The position numbers were made by a program, and so were the translations under genes. From the NCBI RefSeq assembly GCF_047495555.1, contig NZ_CP166866.1, positions 1,214,001 through 1,278,000 on the forward strand: a DNA stretch of 64,000 nucleotides, given 5' to 3'. Positions 1 to 9,157 of the stretch are shown here, piece by piece (the stretch's first letter is position 1; every line of letters begins with the position of its first letter). The notes beneath the pieces are model-generated. The model did not search any database. It saw only the letters and a list, made by a program, of their open reading frames with translations, and was not told the DNA's origin. The stretch is from Methanobacterium_D sp040373355. GTDB lineage: Archaea; Methanobacteriota; Methanobacteria; Methanobacteriales; Methanobacteriaceae.

Positions 1-228
1 CCCAATATCGAGATAATCATTAGCGGGAATTTCCTTAGTAAATACTATATTATCTACTCCATATTCAATACTTTTCATCAAATCATCACTAATTAACGAT
101 TCTGGATTCAAAGAAATAGGTTTATAACCATAATTCCTTAAAATTGATTCAGATATCCTGCGAAAAGATTCCTCTTTTCTAAAGGACAAAAAATTAATCT
201 TTGACATATCTATATTCTCTTTGCTCAT
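1..228 (-). CDS. Unidentified protein, N-terminal fragment
   Basis: An open frame starts with ATG at 226-228 and runs off the left edge, giving 76 visible residues beginning MSKENIDMSKINFL. The start is supported by AGGAGCGAT eight bases or so upstream, a good archaeal Shine-Dalgarno sequence. The visible part is charged and soluble with no signal peptide, membrane segment or motif that I recognise. It is transcribed away from the channel-like gene at 560. I cannot assign a function; the remainder lies outside the window. Confidence 0.6.
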   Translation of the reverse strand, partial: MSKENIDMSKINFLSFRKEESFRRISESILRNYGYKPISLNPESLISDDLMKSIEYGVDNIVFTKEIPANDYLDIG

Positions 229-559
229 ATTATCGCTCCTGTAAGTTATTAGGCGAATCAATATTCAAGATGCCTCATTAGATAGTACTAATCAATAAAA
301 CGTCACAGTTAGTTTAAAATTCATGGAAATAATATTGCAATAATGCTTACTGAATTATAAATAAATCAAATACAGCTTATACTAATTTTAAAAATCTAAA
401 TAAAATAATAAAAAGCTTTAAAATCAAGACAATAATTTTCCTTAGTAATAAATAGGAAAGATTTTGGAATAAACTAGAATAATTAAAATTATGAAAAATA
501 TAATAAGTAAAAAGAATAATAGACCCATAGAATAAGTGATATAAACATATGGTGACTAA
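229..559. other. Divergent intergenic region
   Basis: This is a 331-base AT-rich gap between a leftward gene and the rightward channel gene, so it should hold both promoters. It contains several A/T runs that could serve as TATA boxes and a short palindrome TAGTACTA near 286, but nothing with clear structure. GGTGA at 551-555 is the Shine-Dalgarno sequence of the channel gene. No RNA gene seen. Confidence 0.4.
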
Positions 560-1393
560 ATGACAGAAGAAGTCACTGCAGACAATGCAGAAGAAAAAGA
601 AGATATTGAAGAAGCTAATATATCTGAATCAGAACTAAATTCAAATTCTATAATTGATTTTATAATTGTTTTGTTAATTATATTAGATATTTTTTTACTC
701 TTAATTGCAGATTTTGCAAATTTGAGTTTAGATATTGTTGAAAAAATATCTTATTTTGATTTAATTGTATGTTTTGTTTTATTTTGTGAATTATTGGTTC
801 GATTCAAAAGGGCTGAAGATAAAAAGCTGTTTTTTAAAGATAAATTTGTTTGGCTTGATATTATAGCTATGATTCCTCTTAATTTCTTTGCATTTAGAAT
901 GTTCCGTTTTGTAAGATTAGCTAAAGTGTTTAAAGTTTTAAGTGTGTTAAAACTAGTTGGACTTTCTAGAAAAAGTTTTGATAGTTTTAATAAGTTCATT
1001 AAGGAAAGTCATCTTGATTGGAGTCTTGGAATACTAATTTTTGCTATCTGTGTAGGAACAATACTATATTATTTTGTTGAATTTGGAACAAAAGGAAATA
1101 TTTCAGGTATTTTTGATTCTTTATCATATGTTACATTAAATATTATAACTGCAGGATCTGATACGGTTTCTCCTCATACATTATATGGAAGAATAATTGG
1201 AATAGGCTTAATGTTAACTGGAGCTATATTCTTTGGTATGTTCACTGCATCTTTAGCTTCATGGCTTGTAACAAAATCTGAAAAAAAAGAAAAAGATGAA
1301 AAAACCTCTGAAATAAAAGAATTAAAAGAATTAATTACTAATATGCAATCTGAAATAAAGGAATTAAAAGATTTAATTAAAAAAAGTAAGTAA
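560..1393 (+). CDS. Voltage-gated-type ion channel protein with atypical selectivity filter
   Basis: This 277-residue membrane protein has the layout of a small voltage-gated K+ channel. There is an acidic N-terminus (about residues 1-30), four hydrophobic segments, an S4-like stretch with spaced basic residues (FRMFRFVRLAKVFKVL, about 112-130), an outer pore helix, a pore loop, an inner helix and a charged C-terminal coiled coil. The loop where K+ channels carry TVGYGD reads TAGSDTVSP (about 197-205), so the conserved Gly-Tyr-Gly core is lost while the flanking Thr, Asp and Ser-Pro are kept. Family membership (Ion_trans_2-like) is convincing from architecture; K+ selectivity is not. A second channel at 24439-25269 has the canonical filter. 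Start chosen because GGTGA lies 4 bases before the ATG. Confidence 0.8.
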   Translation: MTEEVTADNAEEKEDIEEANISESELNSNSIIDFIIVLLIILDIFLLLIADFANLSLDIVEKISYFDLIVCFVLFCELLVRFKRAEDKKLFFKDKFVWLDIIAMIPLNFFAFRMFRFVRLAKVFKVLSVLKLVGLSRKSFDSFNKFIKESHLDWSLGILIFAICVGTILYYFVEFGTKGNISGIFDSLSYVTLNIITAGSDTVSPHTLYGRIIGIGLMLTGAIFFGMFTASLASWLVTKSEKKEKDEKTSEIKELKELITNMQSEIKELKDLIKKSK

Positions 1394-1400
1394 AGAGATT

Positions 1401-2462
1401 TTAAGATTTATCGTAGAAATCTATGGTAGCCTTTAGCCTATCTGAGTAATTGTAGATGTCTTTGACGTTTTCAATAGAAATTTTTTCTTCATTTTTATTT
1501 TCATCAAACAATCCTAAGTATTTTTGTTTACTATTGAAACGCAGTCTACAAATAGGTTTTCTGGTGTTATCAAGATTTATGGCACAATAACTTAATGTAT
1601 CTTTCATTGCTACTCGATCAGCGTCTAATACTTCATGAAGAATTGCTTTTACAATGTAATATCCTTCCCATTCATCTTCAGTAGTTACTATTTTGTTTTT
1701 ATCTTCGACGAGTATTTCAGGAGCTTCTTCTTCTTTTTTTTCTTCATTTGAAGCTTCAAGAGCTGAAGTTAATCTTGCACTGACTTGATCTTTGATAAAT
1801 TGATTCATAGCAGTTTTTGTAATGCCTGTGAATTTTAGTCGTACTCTCTCAGTTATTGGACCTGAATAAACTTTTTTGGCAAAAAACTTGACGAAATCTT
1901 CAGATGGATCTGCCATTTCACTTGCAATGATCTTCTTCATTTCGCCTGTATATTTTAATTCACTTGCAGTTGTTAGTATCTCATCAAGGTCGAATGCAGA
2001 TTTTGTGAACTTTTTAAGCTCTTTTACATGCACATCTCTCACTTCTGACATATCTATTTCAAGGAATGGTTTAACATCCATTTTATTTGGTTCTTCGATA
2101 TCAGTGAAGAATTTGTAAATAATTCCATTAGTTAAAACTCCAAAACGTGCAGGTGTTACAGAAAAATATCTATATAGTTGAGATGCATGTTCTTTATCTA
2201 AGTCATTGATACAAGGTTTACATTCAATTAGTATAGTTGGACTTCCTTCCCTCATTATTGCATAATCAACTTTTTCTCCTTTTTTAGTGCCTACATCTGC
2301 CGTAAATTCTGGAACAACCTCTGTTGGATCAAATACATTGTATCCAAGTGCATTTAAAAATGGCATTACAAATGCGTTTTTTGTCGCTTCTTCTGTTTCT
2401 ATGTGGTCTATTTGTTTTGGTATGGATTCAGAAATGTTTTTTAGCTTATCTATTAGATCCAT
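1401..2462 (-). CDS. Predicted restriction-type nuclease, HsdR N-terminal-like (COG2810)
   Basis: The 353-residue protein has the PD-(D/E)xK nuclease fold found at the N-terminus of type I restriction subunit R. The signature is visible at about residues 50-85: EVVPEFTADVG, then VDYAIM, then ILIECKP, which supplies the Asp and the Glu-x-Lys catalytic residues. The middle part is helical and acidic (a Glu/Lys run around 240-250), and the C-terminal ~90 residues form a second domain of unknown role. No helicase domain, methylase or specificity subunit lies nearby, so it is a stand-alone enzyme of the type often called predicted type IV restriction endonuclease. Whether it cuts modified DNA or does something else is not shown. 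It converges tail to tail with the channel gene 7 bases away. Confidence 0.75.
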   Translation of the reverse strand: MDLIDKLKNISESIPKQIDHIETEEATKNAFVMPFLNALGYNVFDPTEVVPEFTADVGTKKGEKVDYAIMREGSPTILIECKPCINDLDKEHASQLYRYFSVTPARFGVLTNGIIYKFFTDIEEPNKMDVKPFLEIDMSEVRDVHVKELKKFTKSAFDLDEILTTASELKYTGEMKKIIASEMADPSEDFVKFFAKKVYSGPITERVRLKFTGITKTAMNQFIKDQVSARLTSALEASNEEKKEEEAPEILVEDKNKIVTTEDEWEGYYIVKAILHEVLDADRVAMKDTLSYCAINLDNTRKPICRLRFNSKQKYLGLFDENKNEEKISIENVKDIYNYSDRLKATIDFYDKS

Positions 2463-2960
2463 TTATCTCCCTTCTTTATACATTACTAAATGTGATTATA
2501 TTTATATTACACTTATTTAAAGATGTATCTTAATTTATTAACCACATATTGTTTTCATACTCAAAAAATAGCGTTTTATTTTGATAAATCTCTAAAAATT
2601 ATTTTCATTACTTATTTATTTTTCATTTTTGGAAAAATTTATATGCTTTATTTTATACAATAATGATTGTTTTTATACAAAAGCGTACTAAACAAAAAGG
2701 ATGTAATTATCCAGCTTTGTATCTGATGACTATATATATCCAAATAGAGTTAGAAGTAAAGAATTAGATATAAATAAAGTCTAATGGATTTTTATGTGGG
2801 ATAAACTGATGTGAAAATATAAATTTTAAAAAGATTTATATGGGTTAATTTTATAAAACTAAAAATGAAATGCATCAAAAACGTAGATAATGGTTTATCC
2901 GATTAGTATACTTATTTAATATGAATTTTATGAAGTTTATTAGGAGAAAAACAGGTATAA
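2463..2960. other. Long divergent intergenic region
   Basis: This 498-base AT-rich gap lies between the nuclease gene (leftward) and the dUTPase gene (rightward) and must carry both promoters. TATA-like runs occur near 2833-2842 (GATTTATATG) and 2900-2930. I found no open frame with a Shine-Dalgarno sequence, no strong inverted repeat and no tRNA. A CTGATGA at about 2723 and CTGA at about 2807 vaguely resemble C/D guide RNA boxes but the set is incomplete. Confidence 0.35.
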
Positions 2961-3431
2961 ATGAGGTGTTTTAGTATTCTAGGCGAAAAAGAATTAATAC
3001 AATTATTTCCAGATTTTAAAGAACTTATACAACCTTCAGGAATTGATTTAAGAGTACAGGATGTTTTTATTCAAAAAAGTGAGGGTTCATTAATAGATAA
3101 TGAAAAAAATCTCCCCGAACTTGAAAAACTTGAAGGTCTAATATATACACTAAAGGCTAAAACGGCCTATTCAGTTACTGTAGAGCCAAAAGTCAAGATT
3201 CCAAAGGGATACTCAATGCTTTATCTTCCACGGTCTACACTTAATAGATCGTTTATTTCTGTTCATACTGCAGTGGGGGACCCGGGATTTTATGGAACGC
3301 TTCAGTTTATGCTCTATAACTACGGAGAATTCGATTATAAAATAAAAAAAGGAGAAAGAATAGCTCAAGCTGTTGTATTCAAAGTTTCTGGATCTGGAGA
3401 ATATAATGGCTCATATCAGGAAGAGGAATAA
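2961..3431 (+). CDS. dut: dUTP diphosphatase, archaeal dUTPase subfamily
   Basis: Hydrolyses dUTP to dUMP and pyrophosphate, which keeps uracil out of DNA and feeds dTMP synthesis. At 156 residues it has the length of the archaeal dUTPases that sit in the dCTP deaminase/dUTPase superfamily. Conserved motifs are in order: IQPSGIDLRV (about 24-33), LPRSTLNRS (about 90-98), HTAVGDPGFYGTLQF (about 102-116), GERIAQAVVF (about 131-140) and the Gly/Tyr-rich tail GSGEYNGSYQ. The position where dCTP deaminases carry the catalytic Glu (usually TLE) is Gln here (TLQ), which favours dUTPase over deaminase. AGGAG is 14 bases before the ATG, a rather long spacing. Monocistronic as far as can be seen. Confidence 0.88.
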   Translation: MRCFSILGEKELIQLFPDFKELIQPSGIDLRVQDVFIQKSEGSLIDNEKNLPELEKLEGLIYTLKAKTAYSVTVEPKVKIPKGYSMLYLPRSTLNRSFISVHTAVGDPGFYGTLQFMLYNYGEFDYKIKKGERIAQAVVFKVSGSGEYNGSYQEEE

Positions 3432-3455
3432 GTTTCTCAAATTAAAATGATTTAG

Positions 3456-5405
3456 TTAAATGGCCCTATCAAGCCCATCAACAGCTTCTGGGTTTGCAAG
3501 GGTGCTTATATCTCCTACATCTTCTCCTTTTACTTTTGCTTTTATAACCCTCCGCATTATTTTTCCACTTCTTGTTTTTGGAAGATCATCTACAAAATAA
3601 ACAAATTTAGGTGTTGCTACAGGACCTATTTCAATTCTAACATGGTATTTAAGATTATTTTTTAATTCATCGTCTGCTTTAAAACTTGATTTTAAAATTA
3701 CAAATGAAGTAATTTCTTCTCCTTTTATTTCATCTGGCTTTCCAACTACTGCTGCTTCTGCTACACTTTCGTGGCTTACAAGTGCTGATTCAACTTCAGC
3801 AGTACTTATTCTGTGTCCTGCAACATTTAAAACATCATCTTCACGGCCTTGGATCCAGAAATAACCATCTCTATCCTTCCTTGCAACATCTCCACTTAGA
3901 TAAATTCCTTTAAATTCGCTCCAGTACGCATCTACATAACGCTCTGGATCTTTGTATAAAGTTCGAAACATTGCTGGCCAAGGTGTTTTAATAACGAGAT
4001 GTCCTCCTTTATTTGTCAATGAATTTCCTTCTTCATCGAATATATCGGCTTCAACTGTTGGAAATGGCTTCACGGCTGAACCTGGTTTAAGATTAGATAC
4101 TGGTAAAGGAGTTATAAGATGCATTCCAGTTTCTGTCTGCCACCAAGTATCCATAATTGGACATTTTTCTCCTCCGATATATTTATAATACCATATCCAC
4201 GCTTCAGGATTAATTGGTTCACCTACAGAACCTAAAAGACGTAATGAACTTAAATTATATTTATCTGACCATTCTTCACCATATTTCATGAACATTCGAA
4301 TAGTAGTAGGTGCAGTATAGAAAACGGTTACTCCATATTTCTCTACCATACGCCATAATCTACCGGGATCTGGATAATCTGGAGTACCTTCAAACATTAC
4401 TGATGTTGCACCACAAAGCAACGGTGCATAAACAATATAGCTGTGGCCGGTTACCCAGCCGATATCCGCAGCGCACCACCATATATCGTCATCTTTTAAG
4501 TCAAAAACAAATTTTTGAGTAGCATATACTCCTACCGCATACCCTCCGTGGACATGAAGTACTCCCTTTGGCTTTCCGGTTGTTCCAGATGTATAGAGTA
4601 TGAATAGAGGATCTTCGGAGTCCATAATTTCAGTTTCACAATATTCATCTTGTTCTTGTGTAATTTCATCCCACCAGAGGTCTCTACCATGATCCATTTC
4701 AATATCAAGGTCCGCATGCCTTACAACAATAAGATTTTGTATGCTGGGAGTGTTTATTAGAATATCGTCAACATTTTCTTTAAGAGGTATAAGTTTACCT
4801 CTTCTTGTAAATCCATCAGCAGTTATGGCTATTTTAGCTTCAGCATCATTTATTCTATCCTGGAATGCCTTAGCCCAGAACCCTGAAAAGACAACAGAGT
4901 GAACTGCACCTATTTTAGCACATGCAAGCATTGCAATTGGAAGTTCAACTATCATGGGTAAATAAATACTTATTCTATCTCCTTTTTTAACACCTAATTC
5001 CTTGAGTGCATTTGCAAGCTTATTGACTTGCTTCCAGAGCTCTAAATAAGTTAATTGTTTTGTTTCTCCATTTTCTCCTTCCCAAATATATGCTATTTTG
5101 TCTCCTTTTGTCTCTAAGTGTCTATCTAATGCATTGTGAACTATGTTAAATTTTCCTTCCAAAAACCATTCTGCATGAGGTGTATCCCATTTTAAAACTT
5201 CTTTATATTCTTTAAACCAGTCAAGCTCATTTGCAATCTCATTCCAGAACCATTCACGGTTTTCATTTGATTTTTGAAGTAATTCATCATAATCTTGAAT
5301 TTCATGTTTTTTCATCCATAATGCTATATTACTTTCCTTTAAAAGCTCATTTGAAGGTTCGAAAATCCTTTCTTCTTTAAGCAGCGCCTCTAAATCCTTT
5401 GACAT
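3456..5405 (-). CDS. acsA: Acetyl-CoA synthetase (AMP-forming)
   Basis: Activates acetate with ATP and CoA to acetyl-CoA, AMP and pyrophosphate. In a hydrogenotrophic methanogen this serves assimilation of acetate into cell carbon. The 649-residue length is normal for AcsA. The adenylate-forming signature YTSGTTGKPKG is at about residues 268-278, the GREDDVLNVAGHR hinge motif at about 525-537, and the PKTRSGKIMRR segment with the catalytic, acetylation-sensitive Lys near residue 613. GAGGATAT precedes the ATG at normal spacing. It stands alone, converging with dut. A TGAAC-taat-GTTCA inverted repeat lies upstream at 5566-5579 but its role is unknown. Confidence 0.95.
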   Translation of the reverse strand: MSKDLEALLKEERIFEPSNELLKESNIALWMKKHEIQDYDELLQKSNENREWFWNEIANELDWFKEYKEVLKWDTPHAEWFLEGKFNIVHNALDRHLETKGDKIAYIWEGENGETKQLTYLELWKQVNKLANALKELGVKKGDRISIYLPMIVELPIAMLACAKIGAVHSVVFSGFWAKAFQDRINDAEAKIAITADGFTRRGKLIPLKENVDDILINTPSIQNLIVVRHADLDIEMDHGRDLWWDEITQEQDEYCETEIMDSEDPLFILYTSGTTGKPKGVLHVHGGYAVGVYATQKFVFDLKDDDIWWCAADIGWVTGHSYIVYAPLLCGATSVMFEGTPDYPDPGRLWRMVEKYGVTVFYTAPTTIRMFMKYGEEWSDKYNLSSLRLLGSVGEPINPEAWIWYYKYIGGEKCPIMDTWWQTETGMHLITPLPVSNLKPGSAVKPFPTVEADIFDEEGNSLTNKGGHLVIKTPWPAMFRTLYKDPERYVDAYWSEFKGIYLSGDVARKDRDGYFWIQGREDDVLNVAGHRISTAEVESALVSHESVAEAAVVGKPDEIKGEEITSFVILKSSFKADDELKNNLKYHVRIEIGPVATPKFVYFVDDLPKTRSGKIMRRVIKAKVKGEDVGDISTLANPEAVDGLDRAI

Positions 5406-5608
5406 TGTATATCCTCAATTTTTAAAATATAATCTAATAAATATCATTTTTTATCAAATACAATTAATCATATTATTTTTTATCTTTAAAAAGTTAATAT
5501 TTTTTTGTTTTAAAATAATATCTTGATAATTATGAATAATTTAAAAATTAAAAAATTAGATAATATGAACTAATGTTCACTATTCGTTAAAATTGTTTAA
5601 AAGACAGG

Positions 5609-7141
5609 TTATTTAACTTTCAAAATCATTAAAGTCATATCATCAAACTGTGGTTTATCTTTGCTAAAAAATGAAATTTCTTGTTTTATTTTATTAACCA
5701 TAGTTTCTGAGGGTAGATTATAATTTTCTTTAATCAGATTTTTAAGCCTTTCAATTCCAAAAAGCTCCCCTGTTTCATTTAAAGCGTTAATAATGCCGTC
5801 TGTATAGAAAACAAGAATGTCACCACAATTTAAATCTATTTCATTGTCTTTAAATTCTTTATTTAATATTGTGCCTAAATCAAAATTCTCATTTACAAGC
5901 TCTATAATTTTTCCAGTACTTTTTTCTAAAACTAACGGAGAATCATGTCCTGCATTTATATAGCTAAGAGTTTTATTTTTGGTGTCTAATAGGGAATAAA
6001 ATAGCGATAAATTAATTCCGGAGTCTGCTTCAACCATTACTAACTTATTTAGGTACTCCATAACCTCGGAAACGTCATTAGTTTCTCTTGCTTTTGCTTG
6101 AACTATTGTTTTGGATAATGCCATTAAAAGAGCTGCTGGAACACCTTTTTCAGAAACATTTGCAATTACAATACCTATTTTATCTTCTGTAAGTGGAATG
6201 AAATCATAGAAATCTCCTCCAACTTCTTTTGCAGGGATATTAAGTGCAGCAATGTCAAAATCATTTAATAAAGGAATTGTATCTGGTAAAAATGTTTGAT
6301 GAATTTTCTGTGCAACTTTTAGCTCATTCTTTTTTCTTTCAAGCTCATCAAAGTACATATTTCTTTCTTCAGCAGTTTTACGCTCTCTTAAAAGGTTTGA
6401 TATTATGAATGAGAAAACAAGAATTCCTAGAGCATTTGCTAAAATCATAGGAATACTTATTTCTTCAACTATATGTAATGCTACGGCATATGGTTTTACA
6501 AGAAGAAGCGCTAATAACATATGAAAAATTTCTATCAAAACTGCAAAGACTACGGCACCAAAAATACCGATAAATTTACGTCCATTTGCTAAATAGATCA
6601 ATCCTGCAAATAATCCTGCAAGGATAGTAGCAAGTGAACATGCTATTGTGGTTGGACCCCCTATAAAGAAGTATCTATAAAGTCCACCAATAAGTCCAGC
6701 CCCTAATCCTACTAGTGGTCCACCAACTAAACCTGCAATCATAGGGCCAAGATCCCTGACATTTGCAATAGCACCCAGAATATCTACCCCTGAATATGAA
6801 CCAAAAATAGAAATTCCTCCAAAAATCAATATGATAATTGCTTGATTTTTAAAAGTAAATTTTCCCTCAAGTATCTCCTGAAAATAACTAATACGTGAAA
6901 CAATATAAGCAATAACGATAATTACACACGTTTTTTCTATAAGTACTAGTAAAGAATGTAATGTGAGACCTAAGGACTCTTCTCCTCCTTCTAAAATTAG
7001 TAGTACACTTATACTTCCTATTATGGCAATTAATGCATGAAGATTTAGTATATTATGCTCTTCATTGACTCTCAAATAAGTTTTTGCTTTCAAGAAAGTA
7101 GTAGCTATTTGTTTTTTGTGTACGCTTATCAAATTTAACAC
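5609..7141 (-). CDS. Membrane sensor fused to SpoIIE/RsbU-type PP2C phosphatase
   Basis: The N-terminal ~240 residues carry six or more hydrophobic segments and match the 5TM-LYT (LytS-like) sensor, with its NVRDLGPMIAGL motif at about 128-139 and Gly-rich helices after it. A short coiled linker (about 250-285) leads to a SpoIIE-type PP2C domain: VGGDFYDF (about 306-313), FYTDGI (about 450) and DDMTLMILK at the C-terminus. Such enzymes dephosphorylate Ser/Thr on partner-switching proteins. The usual metal-binding segment GDVSGKG reads ANVSEKG, so the Asp is Asn, which may weaken catalysis. The start is GTG at 7139-7141; an internal TTG is possible. No anti-sigma-type partner is nearby, and archaea lack sigma factors, so the target is unknown. 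Confidence 0.85.
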   Translation of the reverse strand: MLNLISVHKKQIATTFLKAKTYLRVNEEHNILNLHALIAIIGSISVLLILEGGEESLGLTLHSLLVLIEKTCVIIVIAYIVSRISYFQEILEGKFTFKNQAIIILIFGGISIFGSYSGVDILGAIANVRDLGPMIAGLVGGPLVGLGAGLIGGLYRYFFIGGPTTIACSLATILAGLFAGLIYLANGRKFIGIFGAVVFAVLIEIFHMLLALLLVKPYAVALHIVEEISIPMILANALGILVFSFIISNLLRERKTAEERNMYFDELERKKNELKVAQKIHQTFLPDTIPLLNDFDIAALNIPAKEVGGDFYDFIPLTEDKIGIVIANVSEKGVPAALLMALSKTIVQAKARETNDVSEVMEYLNKLVMVEADSGINLSLFYSLLDTKNKTLSYINAGHDSPLVLEKSTGKIIELVNENFDLGTILNKEFKDNEIDLNCGDILVFYTDGIINALNETGELFGIERLKNLIKENYNLPSETMVNKIKQEISFFSKDKPQFDDMTLMILKVK

Positions 7142-7501
7142 CCTATATAATAAAAATTGAATTTCTTATATTTTTAAATAATGTAGACGTTTACTAATGT
7201 AGTTTTATTCATTATCTTATGTTTACTATTATAGATTATTTCTTAAAGTTATTCAAGAAGATAATATGTTATACCTTATTTATCATTCTAAAACTTATTT
7301 AAAATGATCTATTCGTATTATGAATGATTTATGACATAAAATAACCAAAATAATACTTATTAATCAATAGATTAATTTTTTCAGCACTATATGAATTTAT
7401 AAAAATTAATAAAATCAAGTAAATCACAGTAATACATTAAATAGGGGAGTATTTATGAAAATAGATTAACTTTAATAAAATTGAAGACTATATATTTATT
7501 A
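7142..7501. other. Divergent intergenic region with possible four-codon leader ORF
   Basis: This 360-base AT-rich region separates the phosphatase (leftward) from the ThDP enzyme (rightward). A TATA-like AATTTATAAAAATT lies near 7391-7404. Downstream of it, GGGGAG at 7444-7449 is placed 5 bases before an ATG (7455) that opens only four codons (Met-Lys-Ile-Asp) before TAA at 7467-7469. This is the best Shine-Dalgarno sequence in the region but it does not serve the downstream gene directly. Confidence 0.4.
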
Positions 7502-9109
7502 ATGACTTCTGAAACTAATACGCTGAGATGTGCAGATATTCTGGTTCAAGTTTTAGAACAATATGGTGTAAAATTTATTTTTGGACATCCTGGCGAGCAG
7601 ATTTTACCCTTGTATGATGCCCTTAGAGATTCAAGCATTAAACATATTCTTATGCGTCATGAACAGGGAGCAGTCCATGCAGCAGATGGATATGCAAGAG
7701 TTTCATCTAATTTTGGAGTTTGTGCTGCAACAGCAGGCCCTGGAGCTTTAAACTTAACAATGGGAGTTGCAACTGCATTTAAAGATTCAGTACCTATGCT
7801 TGTTATTACTGGGGATGTTAATCGAGATGTTAAGGGTAAAAATGTTTTTCAAGATATTGAATTAAATGAGGTTTTCAAGCCAATTACATTAGATTCATTT
7901 TATGTAAAAAATGCAGAAGAAGGAATTTTAAAATTAAAAGAAATTGTCGAATGTATTAGCCATGGTAAGACCGGGCCAGTTCACTTTAATTTTCCTAAAG
8001 ATGTTCTTGAGGAGCAGATTAGTGGAGATATCATAAACAAAAAAGTTTCTTTAACTATACAAACTTCATTAAATGGGATTGATGATGCAATAAAATTAAT
8101 TGAAAATGCAGAAAGACCATTAATTCTTGCAGGAACTGGAATTATATGGGCCCATGCTGTGGAGAAACTTCAAAGTTTTGCTATTGATAATTCAATTCCA
8201 GTTACAACAACTTATTCTGCACGGGGTGTTTTACCAGAAAATCACTCATTAGGTCTTGGAATGATTGGTCTTAGAGGTACAACAGCTGCTAACTTTGCAG
8301 GTAAAAACTGCGATCTTCTAATTGCATTAGGATGCAGATTTTCTGAAAGAACAAGTTTAGGCATTGGAAATCCTAAAATAATTCATATAAACTCTGATGC
8401 AGATGCTCTTGAAGGAGATGTGAAAATTCAGGGAGATGCAGCAGAATTTTTAGATAAAATGGAAAGTATAAAGGTTAAGAGTACCCAAAAATGGCTTCAG
8501 GAATTAGATGGCCATAAAAGAACTTATGATGTTAAAACTAATTATTCTGATATCCCAATAAAGCCACAAAGAGCAGTAAAAGAAATATTAGATGCTACAA
8601 AGGATTTAACTACAATAAGTGATGCTGGAACTCATACTACTTGGGTTAATCTCCTTAAAAAAATCACCAGACCTTCATCATTAATTTTTTCTGGTGGATT
8701 TGGACCAATGGGCTATGCAATACCTGCAGCAATAGGTGCTTCACTTTCAAACCCTGAAAAAAAGGTAGTTGTCGTTGTAGGGGATGGTGGATTCCAGATG
8801 ACTGAGCAGGAACTTGCTGTTATTGCACAGGAAAATATGAAAATCCTTATTTGTATTATAAACAACTGCTGCTTAGGAATCATAAAACAGTGGCAGGATA
8901 TGAATTACAGGGAAAGATATGAAGTTGAACTTCAAAATCCAGATTTTGTTAAACTTGCAGATGCTTATGGAATTAAAGCTGAGAGGGTCAATGCTCCTGG
9001 TGATGCTTATGTAGCAGTTAAAAGAGCATTAGACATTGATGGGCCATACTTAATTGATATAATGGTTGATAAAGAAGAGGGAATAATTTTACCAAAAGTA
9101 ATTCCTTAA
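7502..9109 (+). CDS. ThDP-dependent enzyme, acetolactate synthase large-subunit-like
   Basis: A 535-residue member of the thiamine-diphosphate family with the three expected domains. The N-terminal domain has the catalytic Glu in RHEQGAVHAADGYAR and the segment GKNVFQDIE that corresponds to GxDAFQE of acetolactate synthases. The central domain and the C-terminal cofactor motif GDGGFQMTEQE...NN follow (about residues 425-455). It probably condenses or decarboxylates pyruvate-like 2-oxo acids. No ilvN regulatory subunit or other branched-chain gene is adjacent, so a role other than Ile/Val synthesis is possible. I chose ATG 7502; an in-frame TTG at 7481 would add seven residues. Neither start has a Shine-Dalgarno sequence. 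Confidence 0.82.
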   Translation: MTSETNTLRCADILVQVLEQYGVKFIFGHPGEQILPLYDALRDSSIKHILMRHEQGAVHAADGYARVSSNFGVCAATAGPGALNLTMGVATAFKDSVPMLVITGDVNRDVKGKNVFQDIELNEVFKPITLDSFYVKNAEEGILKLKEIVECISHGKTGPVHFNFPKDVLEEQISGDIINKKVSLTIQTSLNGIDDAIKLIENAERPLILAGTGIIWAHAVEKLQSFAIDNSIPVTTTYSARGVLPENHSLGLGMIGLRGTTAANFAGKNCDLLIALGCRFSERTSLGIGNPKIIHINSDADALEGDVKIQGDAAEFLDKMESIKVKSTQKWLQELDGHKRTYDVKTNYSDIPIKPQRAVKEILDATKDLTTISDAGTHTTWVNLLKKITRPSSLIFSGGFGPMGYAIPAAIGASLSNPEKKVVVVVGDGGFQMTEQELAVIAQENMKILICIINNCCLGIIKQWQDMNYRERYEVELQNPDFVKLADAYGIKAERVNAPGDAYVAVKRALDIDGPYLIDIMVDKEEGIILPKVIP

Positions 9110-9157
9110 GCATTAATATTTATTAGGTTTAAAATAGAAAGTAATAATAGTGATTCT

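Noticed and set aside
2715..2815. Possible C/D box guide RNA upstream of dut
   Set aside because: A CTGATGA and a CTGA are present, but no proper D'/C' boxes or terminal stem could be found.
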